This document shows positions 8,856 through 16,030 of a DNA stretch of 48,892 nt, piece by piece. Source of the DNA: Prevotella sp. (GTDB taxonomy: Bacteria > Bacteroidota > Bacteroidia > Bacteroidales > Bacteroidaceae). The first letter of the stretch is position 1, and every line of letters begins with the position of its first letter. The translations under genes and the position numbers were made by a program. Under the pieces are notes generated by a model. It was not told the origin of the DNA. It searched no databases and saw only the letters and a list, made by a program, of their open reading frames with translations. The stretch is from NCBI GenBank assembly GCA_017524385.1, contig JAFWSS010000095.1:1-48892 (forward strand), in the 5' to 3' direction.

Positions 8856-9023
8856 CAGGAAGTCAAAGTAAGTACGTCAAAATCAGGAAGTCAAAGTAAA
8901 TACTTCAAAATCAGGAAGTCAAAGTAAGTACATCAAAATCTGGAAGTCAAGAAAATATGTCCATATATGGAAGTCAAAGTGAACATACGTCCAAATACTG
9001 AAGTCAAAGTGAACATACGTCCC
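8856..9023. repeat. about six tandem copies of a 28-30-bp repeat
   Basis: Copies start at 8856, 8884, 8912, 8940, 8967 and 8997. The shared core is (G)GAAGTCAAAGT followed by a variable AT-rich part with TAC(G)TC. The first three are exactly 28 bp; the later ones drift to 28-30 bp and change AGTAAGTACGTC to GTGAACATACGTCC. The repeats abut each other, so there are no CRISPR-type spacers. Confidence 0.88.
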
Positions 9024-9092
9024 TTTAACTCCCCTTTAACTCCTTTTTAACTCCTCTTTAACTCCTGATAAAACTCCTGATAAAACTCCTCT
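9018..9092. repeat. CTTTAACTCC repeat array, copy 1
   Basis: A run of ~10-14-bp units (CCCTTTAACTC, CTTTTTAACTC, CTGATAAAACTC) directly abuts the stop codon of the minus-strand gene at 9093. The same unit makes up the arrays at 40970-41180 and, in altered form, 11451-11489. Confidence 0.88.
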
Positions 9093-9461
9093 TTAGTTTA
9101 ATATGTCTATCATCCCGGTCAGATGCCCGTTTTCATCTTCCTGCACTTTGATGGATGCGTAGAGTTGATTGAGGATTTTGATGATGTGTAGCGCATCGGC
9201 AATGGTTGATAAGGTTAGACGTACCATGAAGGGTCTGCCTTTGTCGCTAAGCAAAGTATATGTCGTCTCGGGATTGGAATGGCGGATGCCATTCCTTTCC
9301 TCCATCACAAACCCGATAAGTCTTTTTATGGCATCAGGGTCGGCTTGGCATTTCTCAGCCACGGCGCAGGCGATGAGAAATTTCGGGGTGGTGACTTTCA
9401 ACTCTTTCTCCCCCTCCAGGATGGCTTGCTCCAGAGGTTTAAAGCTATGTATTTCTGTCAT
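9093..9461 (-). CDS. hypothetical protein, 122 aa
   Basis: I do not recognise a family. The frame has an ordinary composition for a soluble, mostly helical cytoplasmic protein with no signal peptide or membrane segment. Features visible: an N-terminal helix region (FKPLEQAILEGEKELKVTTP), a segment FLIACAVAEKCQADPDAIKRLIGF (split here at ~residues 29-52), and a C-terminal helix-rich stretch (STIADALHIIKILNQLY). The start ATG at 9461 follows an AT-rich leader with no clear Shine-Dalgarno, which is usual for Bacteroidota. Its 3' end touches the CTTTAACTCC repeat array. It has no obvious operon partner: the next gene upstream on the same strand ends 205 bp away. Confidence 0.65.
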   Translation of the reverse strand: MTEIHSFKPLEQAILEGEKELKVTTPKFLIACAVAEKCQADPDAIKRLIGFVMEERNGIRHSNPETTYTLLSDKGRPFMVRLTLSTIADALHIIKILNQLYASIKVQEDENGHLTGMIDILN

Positions 9462-9666
9462 TTATTTGTTTTTAGTGTTAGGCGAATTAGATGTTTTTAC
9501 ATATTCTTTTTACAATGCAGCGGATAGGGGTAAATGACACAATGCCATTTGAAACATTAACGGCACAATCCTCTTTTTATTATGTTTGATGGTGTGCATT
9601 TTCAAGTGGTTTCATAAAAAAAGGAAAGGCAATGGCAAAGGGTGTTTTTCGCCCATCGTCTATGAT

Positions 9667-11448
9667 TTATCGTTTGGCTGCATGTCTTGCCGCTGCCTGT
9701 CCCGCCAGACGACCGTTGACAACGATGTCTGCAACGCCGTTGCCTCCAAGACGGTTGGCGCCATGCAGTCCACCTGTCACCTCGCCAGCAGCAAACAATC
9801 CTGGAATGGGGGCACCGTCGGTCTTGAGCACCTGGGTTTCGGTATTGACGCTGAGGCCTCCCATCGTATGGTGGATGGCAGGCTTCACCCTTACTGCATA
9901 AAATGGGGCGTTTTCCAATGTAGCGGTCATTTCTGTGGCACTGCGACCAAAGTCGTTGTCTATGCCTGCTTTCTGCTGGGCATTGTAGCGTGCCAGGCTT
10001 TTCGTGAGACTTTCTGTTGGAATGCCAGTGAGAGAGGCTAGTTCCGCGATGTTCTGACCCTGTATGAGCAGATGCTGGTTGGAATATGTCTCGATGGATG
10101 CCAGCGATTGGCGTACGCCTTGGTCGAAGATGAGGTAGGCTTCTCCCGACTGCTGTCTGAGTATGGCTGCTGACACTACGTCGCGGGTGTCCATTTCATT
10201 GCAGAAGCGTTTGCCGGCATGGTTTACGAGGATGGCTCCGTTGCCACGCACAGCTTCAGTGATTAGGATGTGATTGACGGCTTCTGCCGTGGGGTGGATT
10301 TGTATGTTTGCCATCTGGATGGTAGCACCGCTGAGAGATTTAACCCAGTCGAAGGCGTCACCCGTGGCGCCGGGATGATTGAGCGTTGCAAACCCGGAGA
10401 GTGAGGGTTGCAGGCGCGTCACCATTTCCAAGTTGGCTCCAAAGCCTCCTGTGGCGATGATGACGGCTTTTGCTTTCAGCGTGTAGGTGCTGCCGTCAGC
10501 ATTCTGAACCTTGACTCCCGTCACCGTGCCATTGGATGATAACAACCCTACCACTTTGTTTGATGTGCGTATTTCAATGTTCTGATGTGCTGCAGCTTCT
10601 TTGAGCACCTTCATCAGATGCGGCCCGATGGCAGTGCCTCCTTTGGGACGGTGCGTCCTCTTCACACTGCTGCCTCCCATAAGTCCCACGTCGCTCAAGT
10701 CGGCTCCCATTCCTGTCAGCCATGAGATGGTGGCTGGCGCATGGTCGACGAAGTTCCACACCAATGAGGATATGTTCTCGTTTTTGCCGCCTCGCATGGT
10801 GTCATCATAAAATAGCTGTTTGCTGTCCTCGATGCCGTGCGATTTTTGCACGTCGGTCTCCGCGGCATTGATGCCTCCTGTGGAGTAGTTGGTGTTTCCG
10901 CCGATGATGCCTTGTTTCTCCAGCACGATGATATTCATGTCGGCGGTTTCTGCGGCAGCCACTGCCGCAGAAAGTCCTGCTCCTCCGGCTCCCACCACAA
11001 CAATGTCGCAGGTGCCGTCCTTGTAGGTCTTTGCACTGTTCGTCTGCTTGCCCATGGATGCCATGATTGCCATATTGATGGCATCGACAACACCTGTGGA
11101 AGTCAGTGTGGCTCCCGTCACGCCATCCACCTCCACACTCATCGTATCCTGTTTTCCTACTGCATGGTTCAGAATGGTGTTGATGGCATCTTGGGCGAAT
11201 ACTGATTCAGACTGGCTGACGACAATGGCTTGGACGATTTTCCCATCCTCCACCACGATTTTAGCGATGATGTTTCCACTGCGTCCCTCGCCGCTGCCGG
11301 TCCACTCTCCGTCACGCAATCCTTCTATTACAGGCTCGGTGGCATCGTCGTCGTCGGAACATGATGTAAAAGCCATGATACTGCATAATATCAAGATGGT
11401 GGCAAGCACCCAATGACCAAACTGTCTAATATGATTCATGTTTTGCAT
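9667..11448 (-). CDS. flavocytochrome-c-type FAD reductase lipoprotein with FMN-binding domain
   Basis: This 593-residue protein resembles extracellular fumarate/urocanate-reductase-like flavoproteins that pass electrons to an organic acceptor. Order: lipoprotein signal (IMAFTSC, Cys at ~30) followed by SDDDD, an acidic stretch of the kind that directs Bacteroidota lipoproteins to the surface; FMN-binding domain (~45-125) with TGATLTS, whose Thr116 (counted from 11448) is the expected site of covalent FMN attachment by ApbE; FAD_binding_2 domain (~150-590) with dinucleotide motif VVVGAGGAGLSAA and later GGNTNYSTGG and HHTMGGL. The substrate cannot be told from sequence. No haem motif is present, so electrons must come from a separate donor; no apbE gene is in the window. 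An alternative ATG lies at 11439. A short repeat array occupies the leader. Confidence 0.88.
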   Translation of the reverse strand: MQNMNHIRQFGHWVLATILILCSIMAFTSCSDDDDATEPVIEGLRDGEWTGSGEGRSGNIIAKIVVEDGKIVQAIVVSQSESVFAQDAINTILNHAVGKQDTMSVEVDGVTGATLTSTGVVDAINMAIMASMGKQTNSAKTYKDGTCDIVVVGAGGAGLSAAVAAAETADMNIIVLEKQGIIGGNTNYSTGGINAAETDVQKSHGIEDSKQLFYDDTMRGGKNENISSLVWNFVDHAPATISWLTGMGADLSDVGLMGGSSVKRTHRPKGGTAIGPHLMKVLKEAAAHQNIEIRTSNKVVGLLSSNGTVTGVKVQNADGSTYTLKAKAVIIATGGFGANLEMVTRLQPSLSGFATLNHPGATGDAFDWVKSLSGATIQMANIQIHPTAEAVNHILITEAVRGNGAILVNHAGKRFCNEMDTRDVVSAAILRQQSGEAYLIFDQGVRQSLASIETYSNQHLLIQGQNIAELASLTGIPTESLTKSLARYNAQQKAGIDNDFGRSATEMTATLENAPFYAVRVKPAIHHTMGGLSVNTETQVLKTDGAPIPGLFAAGEVTGGLHGANRLGGNGVADIVVNGRLAGQAAARHAAKR

Positions 11449-11450
11449 TT

Positions 11451-11489
11451 GTAGTTAAAGGGTAGTTAAAGGGTAGTTAAAGGGTAGTA
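11451..11489. repeat. 11-bp tandem repeat GTAGTTAAAGG in a leader region
   Basis: Three full copies (11451-11461, 11462-11472, 11473-11483) and a partial fourth. The reverse complement, CCTTTAACTAC, is close to the unit of the arrays at 9018-9092 and 40970-41180. It begins 3 bp upstream of the start codon of the flavoprotein gene, so it would be in its 5' untranslated region. Confidence 0.88.
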
Positions 11490-11582
11490 TGTCCGCATCA
11501 TCATCTTTTTTGATGTATTTCTTGACGACTTGCCAAGGTGCTGCAAAAGCAAGATATGCAAAAGCGCATGTGGCTCGCTTTA

Positions 11583-12290
11583 TTATTCTTCATCACTCTT
11601 CTTGAATACGGAGAAGATGTTGTAGCTGACGTTTTTGTCGTACACATCCTCGCCCTCGCTGACCTTGACCCAGTTGACCACACGGATGGTGACAGGCAAG
11701 ACGATGATTTCATATACCGTCTTCAGCACCAGTTGCGAAAGCATCATCAGTGGCAATTCCTCGTTGGGCAGTACCCCGTAGAATGCCAATGGGAAGAAGA
11801 TGAGCGAATCGGCACCCTCGCCCCAGACGGTGCTCATGATGGCGCGTAAGGGGAATCGCTTGCCTTGGTCGGAAATCTTCATCCGGCTCATGACGTATGC
11901 ATTGACAAAACTGCCGATGATGAACGACACGAAGGAAGCCAATGCGATGCGTGGCGTGAGGCCGAAGATGGCATGGAATCCTTCTTCGTTCTCCCAATAG
12001 GGCGCCCCGGGGATGGCATCGGCTATCCATGCCACCATCATGAAGGAGAAGTTGCTCAGGAATCCCGTCCATATCAGGATGCCCGCACGTCGATAGCCCC
12101 ACACCTCGCACACCACATCGTTGATGATGTAGGATATGGGAAAAATCAACAGTCCACCTGTGAGATGAAGCGGTCCGAACACCATCTGTTTCGTTTCGAG
12201 GATGTTGGATGCTATCAGGCATACAGTGAAGACGATGCAGAAATGCATGAACAGCATCGACACCATCGTCTTTTTCCTTGGATTACTCAT
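11583..12290 (-). CDS. yhhQ: queuosine precursor transporter (YhhQ/VUT family)
   Basis: A 235-residue inner-membrane protein of the DUF165/YhhQ family, which imports preQ0/preQ1 for queuosine synthesis in tRNA. Six hydrophobic segments are visible, with the family hallmarks: SNILETKQM near the first helix, GGLLIFPISYIINDVVCEVWGY (two parts: GGLLIFPISYI and INDVVCEVWGY), and SFIIGSFVNAYVMSRMK followed by R.I.STVWGEGADS. ATG 12290 is preferred: an upstream extension to 12380 would run through the predicted promoter at 12336-12367. The gene has its own promoter with a ~40-nt leader, too short for a full preQ1 riboswitch. The flavoprotein gene lies 134 bp downstream on the same strand. Confidence 0.9.
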   Translation of the reverse strand: MSNPRKKTMVSMLFMHFCIVFTVCLIASNILETKQMVFGPLHLTGGLLIFPISYIINDVVCEVWGYRRAGILIWTGFLSNFSFMMVAWIADAIPGAPYWENEEGFHAIFGLTPRIALASFVSFIIGSFVNAYVMSRMKISDQGKRFPLRAIMSTVWGEGADSLIFFPLAFYGVLPNEELPLMMLSQLVLKTVYEIIVLPVTIRVVNWVKVSEGEDVYDKNVSYNIFSVFKKSDEE

Positions 12291-12335
12291 ATGGTGATTT
12301 ATCGTTGTTCTTGTCTCGAGTCTTAATCGTGGGTA

Positions 12336-12367
12336 CAAAGATAAGACAAATTGCATGCAAGGCAAAA
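12336..12367 (-). promoter_or_regulatory. promoter of the queuosine transporter gene
   Basis: TTTTG (12367-12363), 19 bp, TATCTTTG (12343-12336) on the minus strand: a perfect Bacteroidota promoter. It puts transcription start near 12330 and leaves a ~40-nt leader before ATG 12290. Confidence 0.8.
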
Positions 12368-12442
12368 CGAAGACGTACATTTTTTGTTTTTTTCAATCTG
12401 AATATAGTCTGTGGAAATAAGAAAAGATGAATGAAATAGTGT

Positions 12443-12450
12443 TACCTTTG
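12443..12450 (+). promoter_or_regulatory. -7 box upstream of the sigma-factor operon
   Basis: TACCTTTG fits TAnnTTTG; no clear TTG box is seen upstream. The leader to the ATG at 12597 would be ~140 nt. A second, ECF-type promoter closer to the gene cannot be excluded. Confidence 0.45.
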
Positions 12451-12596
12451 CATGCTATTCATCAATCTTATGTATTGTGAGACTGATTCCTCGAATACGG
12501 GGATGTGATGTTTTTTAGAAAAAAAGAAAGGAAAGTGCGAGATATTTTCCTGAAGTTGTCGTATAACAAGTGGAAGTGAGACAAATCACAGGCATA

Positions 12597-13016
12597 ATGA
12601 CGGAAGCGGAAATCGTGGAGGCCTTGCGTGAAGGGCGTCACGAGGGGCAGATGGCGGCAGTCAGTCGCTATGCCGACCGCATATTCGCCATGGTTGTCAG
12701 GCTGGTGCCTGACGTGATGGATGCTCAGGAATTGACTCAGGACACCTTTCTCAGGGCATTCAACCGCATCGGCAGCTATGATGCCCAAAAGGCATCCCTC
12801 GCTACTTGGCTCTGTCGCATCGCCTATAGGTTGACACTCGATTTCCTAAAACGCCGACGACCGCTGATGGTTTCCATTGAAGACAGCCAGGGCTGGCAGA
12901 AGGATGTCACAGACGAGGATTTGGAGGCGGAACTCTCTACAGGGCGTGAGGAGCGCATTGCCAAACTGGAAGAACTGTTGGATGAATTGCCTGACGTTTG
13001 CTCCATGAGCATATGA
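12597..13016 (+). CDS. ECF-type sigma factor truncated before region 4
   Basis: The 139-residue product has a complete sigma-70 region 2 (~20-88: RYADRIFAMVVRLV, DAQELTQDTFLRAFNRI, LATWLCRIAYRLTLDFLKRR), the part that binds core polymerase and melts the -10 region. It then has the usual linker and the start of region 4 (LEELLDELP), where it ends with VCSMSI and a stop. Region 4, which reads the -35 element, is absent, and no frame downstream encodes it. ECF sigmas are usually 160-190 residues. The stop codon overlaps the next start as ATGA (13013-13016), so translation may be coupled. A deletion that fused this gene to its neighbour is the likely cause. ATG 12597 is preferred to a GTG at 12570. 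Confidence 0.72.
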   Translation: MTEAEIVEALREGRHEGQMAAVSRYADRIFAMVVRLVPDVMDAQELTQDTFLRAFNRIGSYDAQKASLATWLCRIAYRLTLDFLKRRRPLMVSIEDSQGWQKDVTDEDLEAELSTGREERIAKLEELLDELPDVCSMSI

Positions 13017-13489
13017 GCGAGAACAAACCATACGACCGGCAAAACTGGAACACATGGAAGGTGCTGACCGACGCCCATCTGGTCAAGCCGTTACAGGATG
13101 GCGCGTTGGCTTTGTGGCGCACTCCCGAGGCTACCTATGTGGCAGTGGGCTATGAACAGAATTGGACTACTGAATATTTTGACTTCAGGCAAGGCACCAA
13201 GTTGGTGGATGAAACGGGAAACCAGTACAAACTACGTGAGGTGCAAGGTGTTCCAAAGGACGAACTGTTCTTCGTGAAAGGAAATTCGGGCGACTATGTG
13301 GCCTTCTTCCTGGTCTTCGACCCGCTGCCCCTCAGTGTTTCCACCATCACCTTCATCGAGCCGGATGGTGAACCCTTCGGTGCATGGGGGGCCAATTGGT
13401 CGGGTAATGTGATTTCCAACCTCAGCATCCAGCAACTCCGAGAAAACCAACGACTCTTCGAATATCATCCGCGAGTGGTCGTTAACTGA
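13013..13489 (+). CDS. hypothetical protein, 158 aa, second gene of sigma operon
   Basis: No family is recognised. The protein lacks a signal peptide and membrane segment and is rich in beta-type sequence (TYVAVGYEQNW, YFDFRQGTKLVDE, AFFLVFDPLP, TITFIEPDGEPFG), like an immunoglobulin-type or jelly-roll fold. Its start ATG overlaps the stop of the truncated sigma factor. Because the sigma factor seems to have lost its 3' part, this gene may likewise have lost its 5' part, including a signal peptide or an anti-sigma domain. The following TraB/GumN gene starts 24 bp after its stop, which suggests a three-gene operon. Confidence 0.65.
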   Translation: MSENKPYDRQNWNTWKVLTDAHLVKPLQDGALALWRTPEATYVAVGYEQNWTTEYFDFRQGTKLVDETGNQYKLREVQGVPKDELFFVKGNSGDYVAFFLVFDPLPLSVSTITFIEPDGEPFGAWGANWSGNVISNLSIQQLRENQRLFEYHPRVVVN

Positions 13490-13513
13490 TTGACAATGAA
13501 TAAAATAATCAAT

Positions 13514-14455
13514 ATGAAGAAAATCTTTATCACCATTATCCTCGCCATTGGAGCAGTAAGTGCCAATGCGCAGTTCCTCTTTCGCATCTCTGGCAATCAA
13601 CTGAAGGAACCATCATACATCCTTGGCACCATACATACGCTACCTGGTTCGCTGCTCGACAGCATCCCCGAATACCTCGAAGCTGAAACAAAGTGTTGTC
13701 AACTTTATGCTGAATATGATGTCAGCAATCAACAGGCAATGAATCAAGCCTTAACTGCAGGACGGCAGGCTGCAACTTTGCCTGATGGCAAAACCATCTT
13801 TGATGTGATGAGCCAGGAGCAGATAGACTTGCTTGATGCAAGGTTCAAAGAGACATTCCAAGTGAACTTCACCGATTCAATGATGAAAAACATATGGAAC
13901 TATCAACCCTTTGTGTTGAACACCACCTTCAGCCTGGCTATAACCATGCAGGAAATGCAGAAACACCCTGAATTAGCCATGAGCAGCTTGCCTGTCGATT
14001 TGGTTTGCATCAACAGAGCCAAGGAACGCGGTATGACGATTGGTCATCTCGATGAAATTCAGTCTGAGGACAGTTTGAAAAAGATGCGTGATACGATGAA
14101 TGGGAAAATCGATGTGCAGATAGATTCGCTGATGAACTTCCTCCATGAATTCGAGCAGCGCAAGCAGATGCTGGTGAATGAGATAGAGTTGGTTGCCATA
14201 TCGGTAAAGTGTTGGAGAGAAGCTGATTTTGATGGTTTTGCTGCTTCATCGATTGTGATTGCTGATGTGGAAAAACAGCCTGACATCTTCAAGAAACGTA
14301 ATGAGAAGTGGGTGCCCTTGATGCAGGCTGCCATGGGCAACGGCTCCACGATGTTCGTCTTTGGTGCCGGTCATCTTATAGGCAACCAAGGTGTCTTACA
14401 GCTTCTACGCAATGCAGGTTATGATGTTGAACAAATAAAGAATGAAGCCAGTTGA
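13514..14455 (+). CDS. TraB/GumN family protein, exported
   Basis: A 313-residue protein of the TraB/GumN (Tiki-like) family, a group related to metal-dependent membrane-associated proteases. Signal peptide MKKIFITIILAIGAVSANAQ supports the start at 13514 rather than upstream TTG or ATG codons at 13490 and 13496. The N-terminal family motif is visible as SYILGTIHTLP (GTIH, metal-ligand His), the conserved acidic and His residues continue through LPVDLVCINRAKERG and IGHLDEIQSE, and the C-terminal motif is FVFGAGHLIGNQGVLQLLRNAGY. It follows the 158-aa protein by 24 bp and is the last gene of the operon, as a strong terminator lies 21 bp after its stop. Substrate unknown. Confidence 0.88.
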   Translation: MKKIFITIILAIGAVSANAQFLFRISGNQLKEPSYILGTIHTLPGSLLDSIPEYLEAETKCCQLYAEYDVSNQQAMNQALTAGRQAATLPDGKTIFDVMSQEQIDLLDARFKETFQVNFTDSMMKNIWNYQPFVLNTTFSLAITMQEMQKHPELAMSSLPVDLVCINRAKERGMTIGHLDEIQSEDSLKKMRDTMNGKIDVQIDSLMNFLHEFEQRKQMLVNEIELVAISVKCWREADFDGFAASSIVIADVEKQPDIFKKRNEKWVPLMQAAMGNGSTMFVFGAGHLIGNQGVLQLLRNAGYDVEQIKNEAS

Positions 14456-14476
14456 AAAACTCTATGTGCCAAAAGG

Positions 14477-14518
14477 CGCAGCCTCCATGCATGTCACATG
14501 AAGGCTGCGTTTTTTTTT
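14477..14518 (+). terminator. intrinsic terminator after TraB/GumN gene
   Basis: CGCAGCCT (14477-14484) pairs with AGGCTGCG (14502-14509); inner CATG/CATG bases extend the stem. Nine T residues follow (14510-14518). The last T touches the stop codon of the convergent lipoprotein gene; on that strand the T-run is only four bases, so termination there would be weak. Confidence 0.85.
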
Positions 14519-16026
14519 CATTCCTCATTCAATCTTCTGACGTATTTCACATCCACGCCATTTCCTTTCAGCACGTCGGCGAAGTCTTGTGGACGGATGG
14601 TGACAGGGCCACGCATGAATTCCGGGATGTTGTAGCTGCGCATGAACAGCCTGTGATAGTCGGCGTCGGCGGAAGGCAGTTCAAATGGTTTGCTGCCATG
14701 ACCGTTGGCGTCGATATGGGCGATGAAGGGACGGGTGAAAGTACCATCGTCGCGTCGGCTGCTGAAAATCACCCATCGGCCATTGCTCGACCAGGAATGA
14801 TAACTTTCCGTGTCAGGGGAATTCAACTCGTTCATTTTACGCACGTCCCCACTCGCCAGGTCCATCATCCACAAGTCGGCATCATGGTGCCAGATATGGA
14901 AATAGCCGTGGTCGGCGCTTGAGAAGAGCATGAACCGTCCGTCGGGCGAGATACGCGGCAAGACGGCACTTTGACCTTCTGCAATGGCGTCGAAAACCAA
15001 CTCTCGAGGGCCGAAAGCCTTGGTCTCGGGATTGAAGCTTTTCTTATAGATGTTGTATTTGAGATTTTTGTAATTGGTGACCACACTCGGCTTCTTGGTG
15101 GTGATGGTATCAAGGCCTACGAAATGACCACTGCAATAGTAGAGGGTCTTGCCATCGGGAGACCAACAAGGGAACACCTCGAACTCTGTGGTGTCGTTCT
15201 CAAGATTGGTCACCAGGTCGTTCTCCACGTCATAGGCGATGATGTCGCTCGCCAAATCATAGACTTCCACTTTGTCGGAATCCACGCTATGGAAACTCTG
15301 GTTGGTCTTGTCGGTGGCGTAGACAATGAGGTTCAGCGTAGGGTGCCAGGCAGGATAGACACCTGCGGAAAGGATGGAGTCGTTCTTCATATTCACTTTT
15401 TTCTTCATCCCGTCGTAGGTTATCAAGGTGCCGCCATGCTTCATGCGGGCATGAAACTGCATCCTGTTCGGATCATAATTCTGATAGTGGTGGCAGTTGA
15501 TGCACTGTCCTTCCCTCTCGTATCCGCAGAGGAAATTGTCGTAGATGACGCTTTCGTCGTAATTCTCCAGGCAACGCTGGTTGATGGTCAGTGTCTCGAA
15601 GGTGACAAATGAGGGTGAAATCAGACGATAACTGATATATGGGTCGATGGAATCGGGCGACACATACAGGTTGAAAGGCTTGTAACGGGTCCATTTCCCA
15701 TCTTTGCTCATATACACGTCCACCTTGATGGCGCCGCCCTTCGCCTTGGCTGTCAGTTCACGCCATTCATCCATCTCGGGCTGCATCTGTCCACTGCATA
15801 CGACCACCTGGTCGCCCGCGGTATAGCTGGCCACCATCTCGTCGACTGGTTCATCGGCCTCGAAAGTCAGTGGCGCGATGTTCACGGGGATGGTCACATC
15901 GACATAGTCGGGATATATGGCAGGAAGCGCTGATGACTGCGTGTATTCAGTGGGAACGGACACTTTTCCACACGATATCAGCAAGAAGATGCCTATGGCG
16001 GCAATACAAAATCTCTTTCTTTTCAT
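14518..16026 (-). CDS. lipoprotein with CxxCH haem motif and TolB-like propeller
   Basis: The 502-residue product starts with a lipoprotein signal (IGIFLLISCGK, Cys19). Residues ~175-180 read CINCHH, a cytochrome-c-type CxxCH haem attachment motif; the rest of a cytochrome c fold is not evident, so haem binding is an inference. The second half has several PD40/TolB-like propeller repeats: GVYPAWHPTLN, VFPCWSPDGKTLYY, VLPRISPDGRFMLFSS and SYHSWSSNGRWVIFSSRRDDG. Such propellers bind proteins or ligands in the periplasm. It begins 4 bp after the stop of the DUF6057-type membrane protein, so the two are co-transcribed and probably work together at the envelope. The biochemical role is unknown. 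Confidence 0.8.
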   Translation of the reverse strand: MKRKRFCIAAIGIFLLISCGKVSVPTEYTQSSALPAIYPDYVDVTIPVNIAPLTFEADEPVDEMVASYTAGDQVVVCSGQMQPEMDEWRELTAKAKGGAIKVDVYMSKDGKWTRYKPFNLYVSPDSIDPYISYRLISPSFVTFETLTINQRCLENYDESVIYDNFLCGYEREGQCINCHHYQNYDPNRMQFHARMKHGGTLITYDGMKKKVNMKNDSILSAGVYPAWHPTLNLIVYATDKTNQSFHSVDSDKVEVYDLASDIIAYDVENDLVTNLENDTTEFEVFPCWSPDGKTLYYCSGHFVGLDTITTKKPSVVTNYKNLKYNIYKKSFNPETKAFGPRELVFDAIAEGQSAVLPRISPDGRFMLFSSADHGYFHIWHHDADLWMMDLASGDVRKMNELNSPDTESYHSWSSNGRWVIFSSRRDDGTFTRPFIAHIDANGHGSKPFELPSADADYHRLFMRSYNIPEFMRGPVTIRPQDFADVLKGNGVDVKYVRRLNEE

Positions 16027-16030
16027 AACT

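Noticed and set aside
8856-9023. possible CRISPR array
   Set aside because: Units abut each other and drift gradually; there are no unique spacers of constant length and no cas genes in the window.
12291-12335. preQ1 riboswitch upstream of the queuosine transporter
   Set aside because: The predicted leader is only ~40 nt, and I could not find the C-rich loop and A-rich tail of a preQ1-I aptamer.
12291-12380. N-terminal extension of the queuosine transporter to 12380
   Set aside because: The extension would run across the predicted -33/-7 promoter, and the family begins near MSNPRKK.
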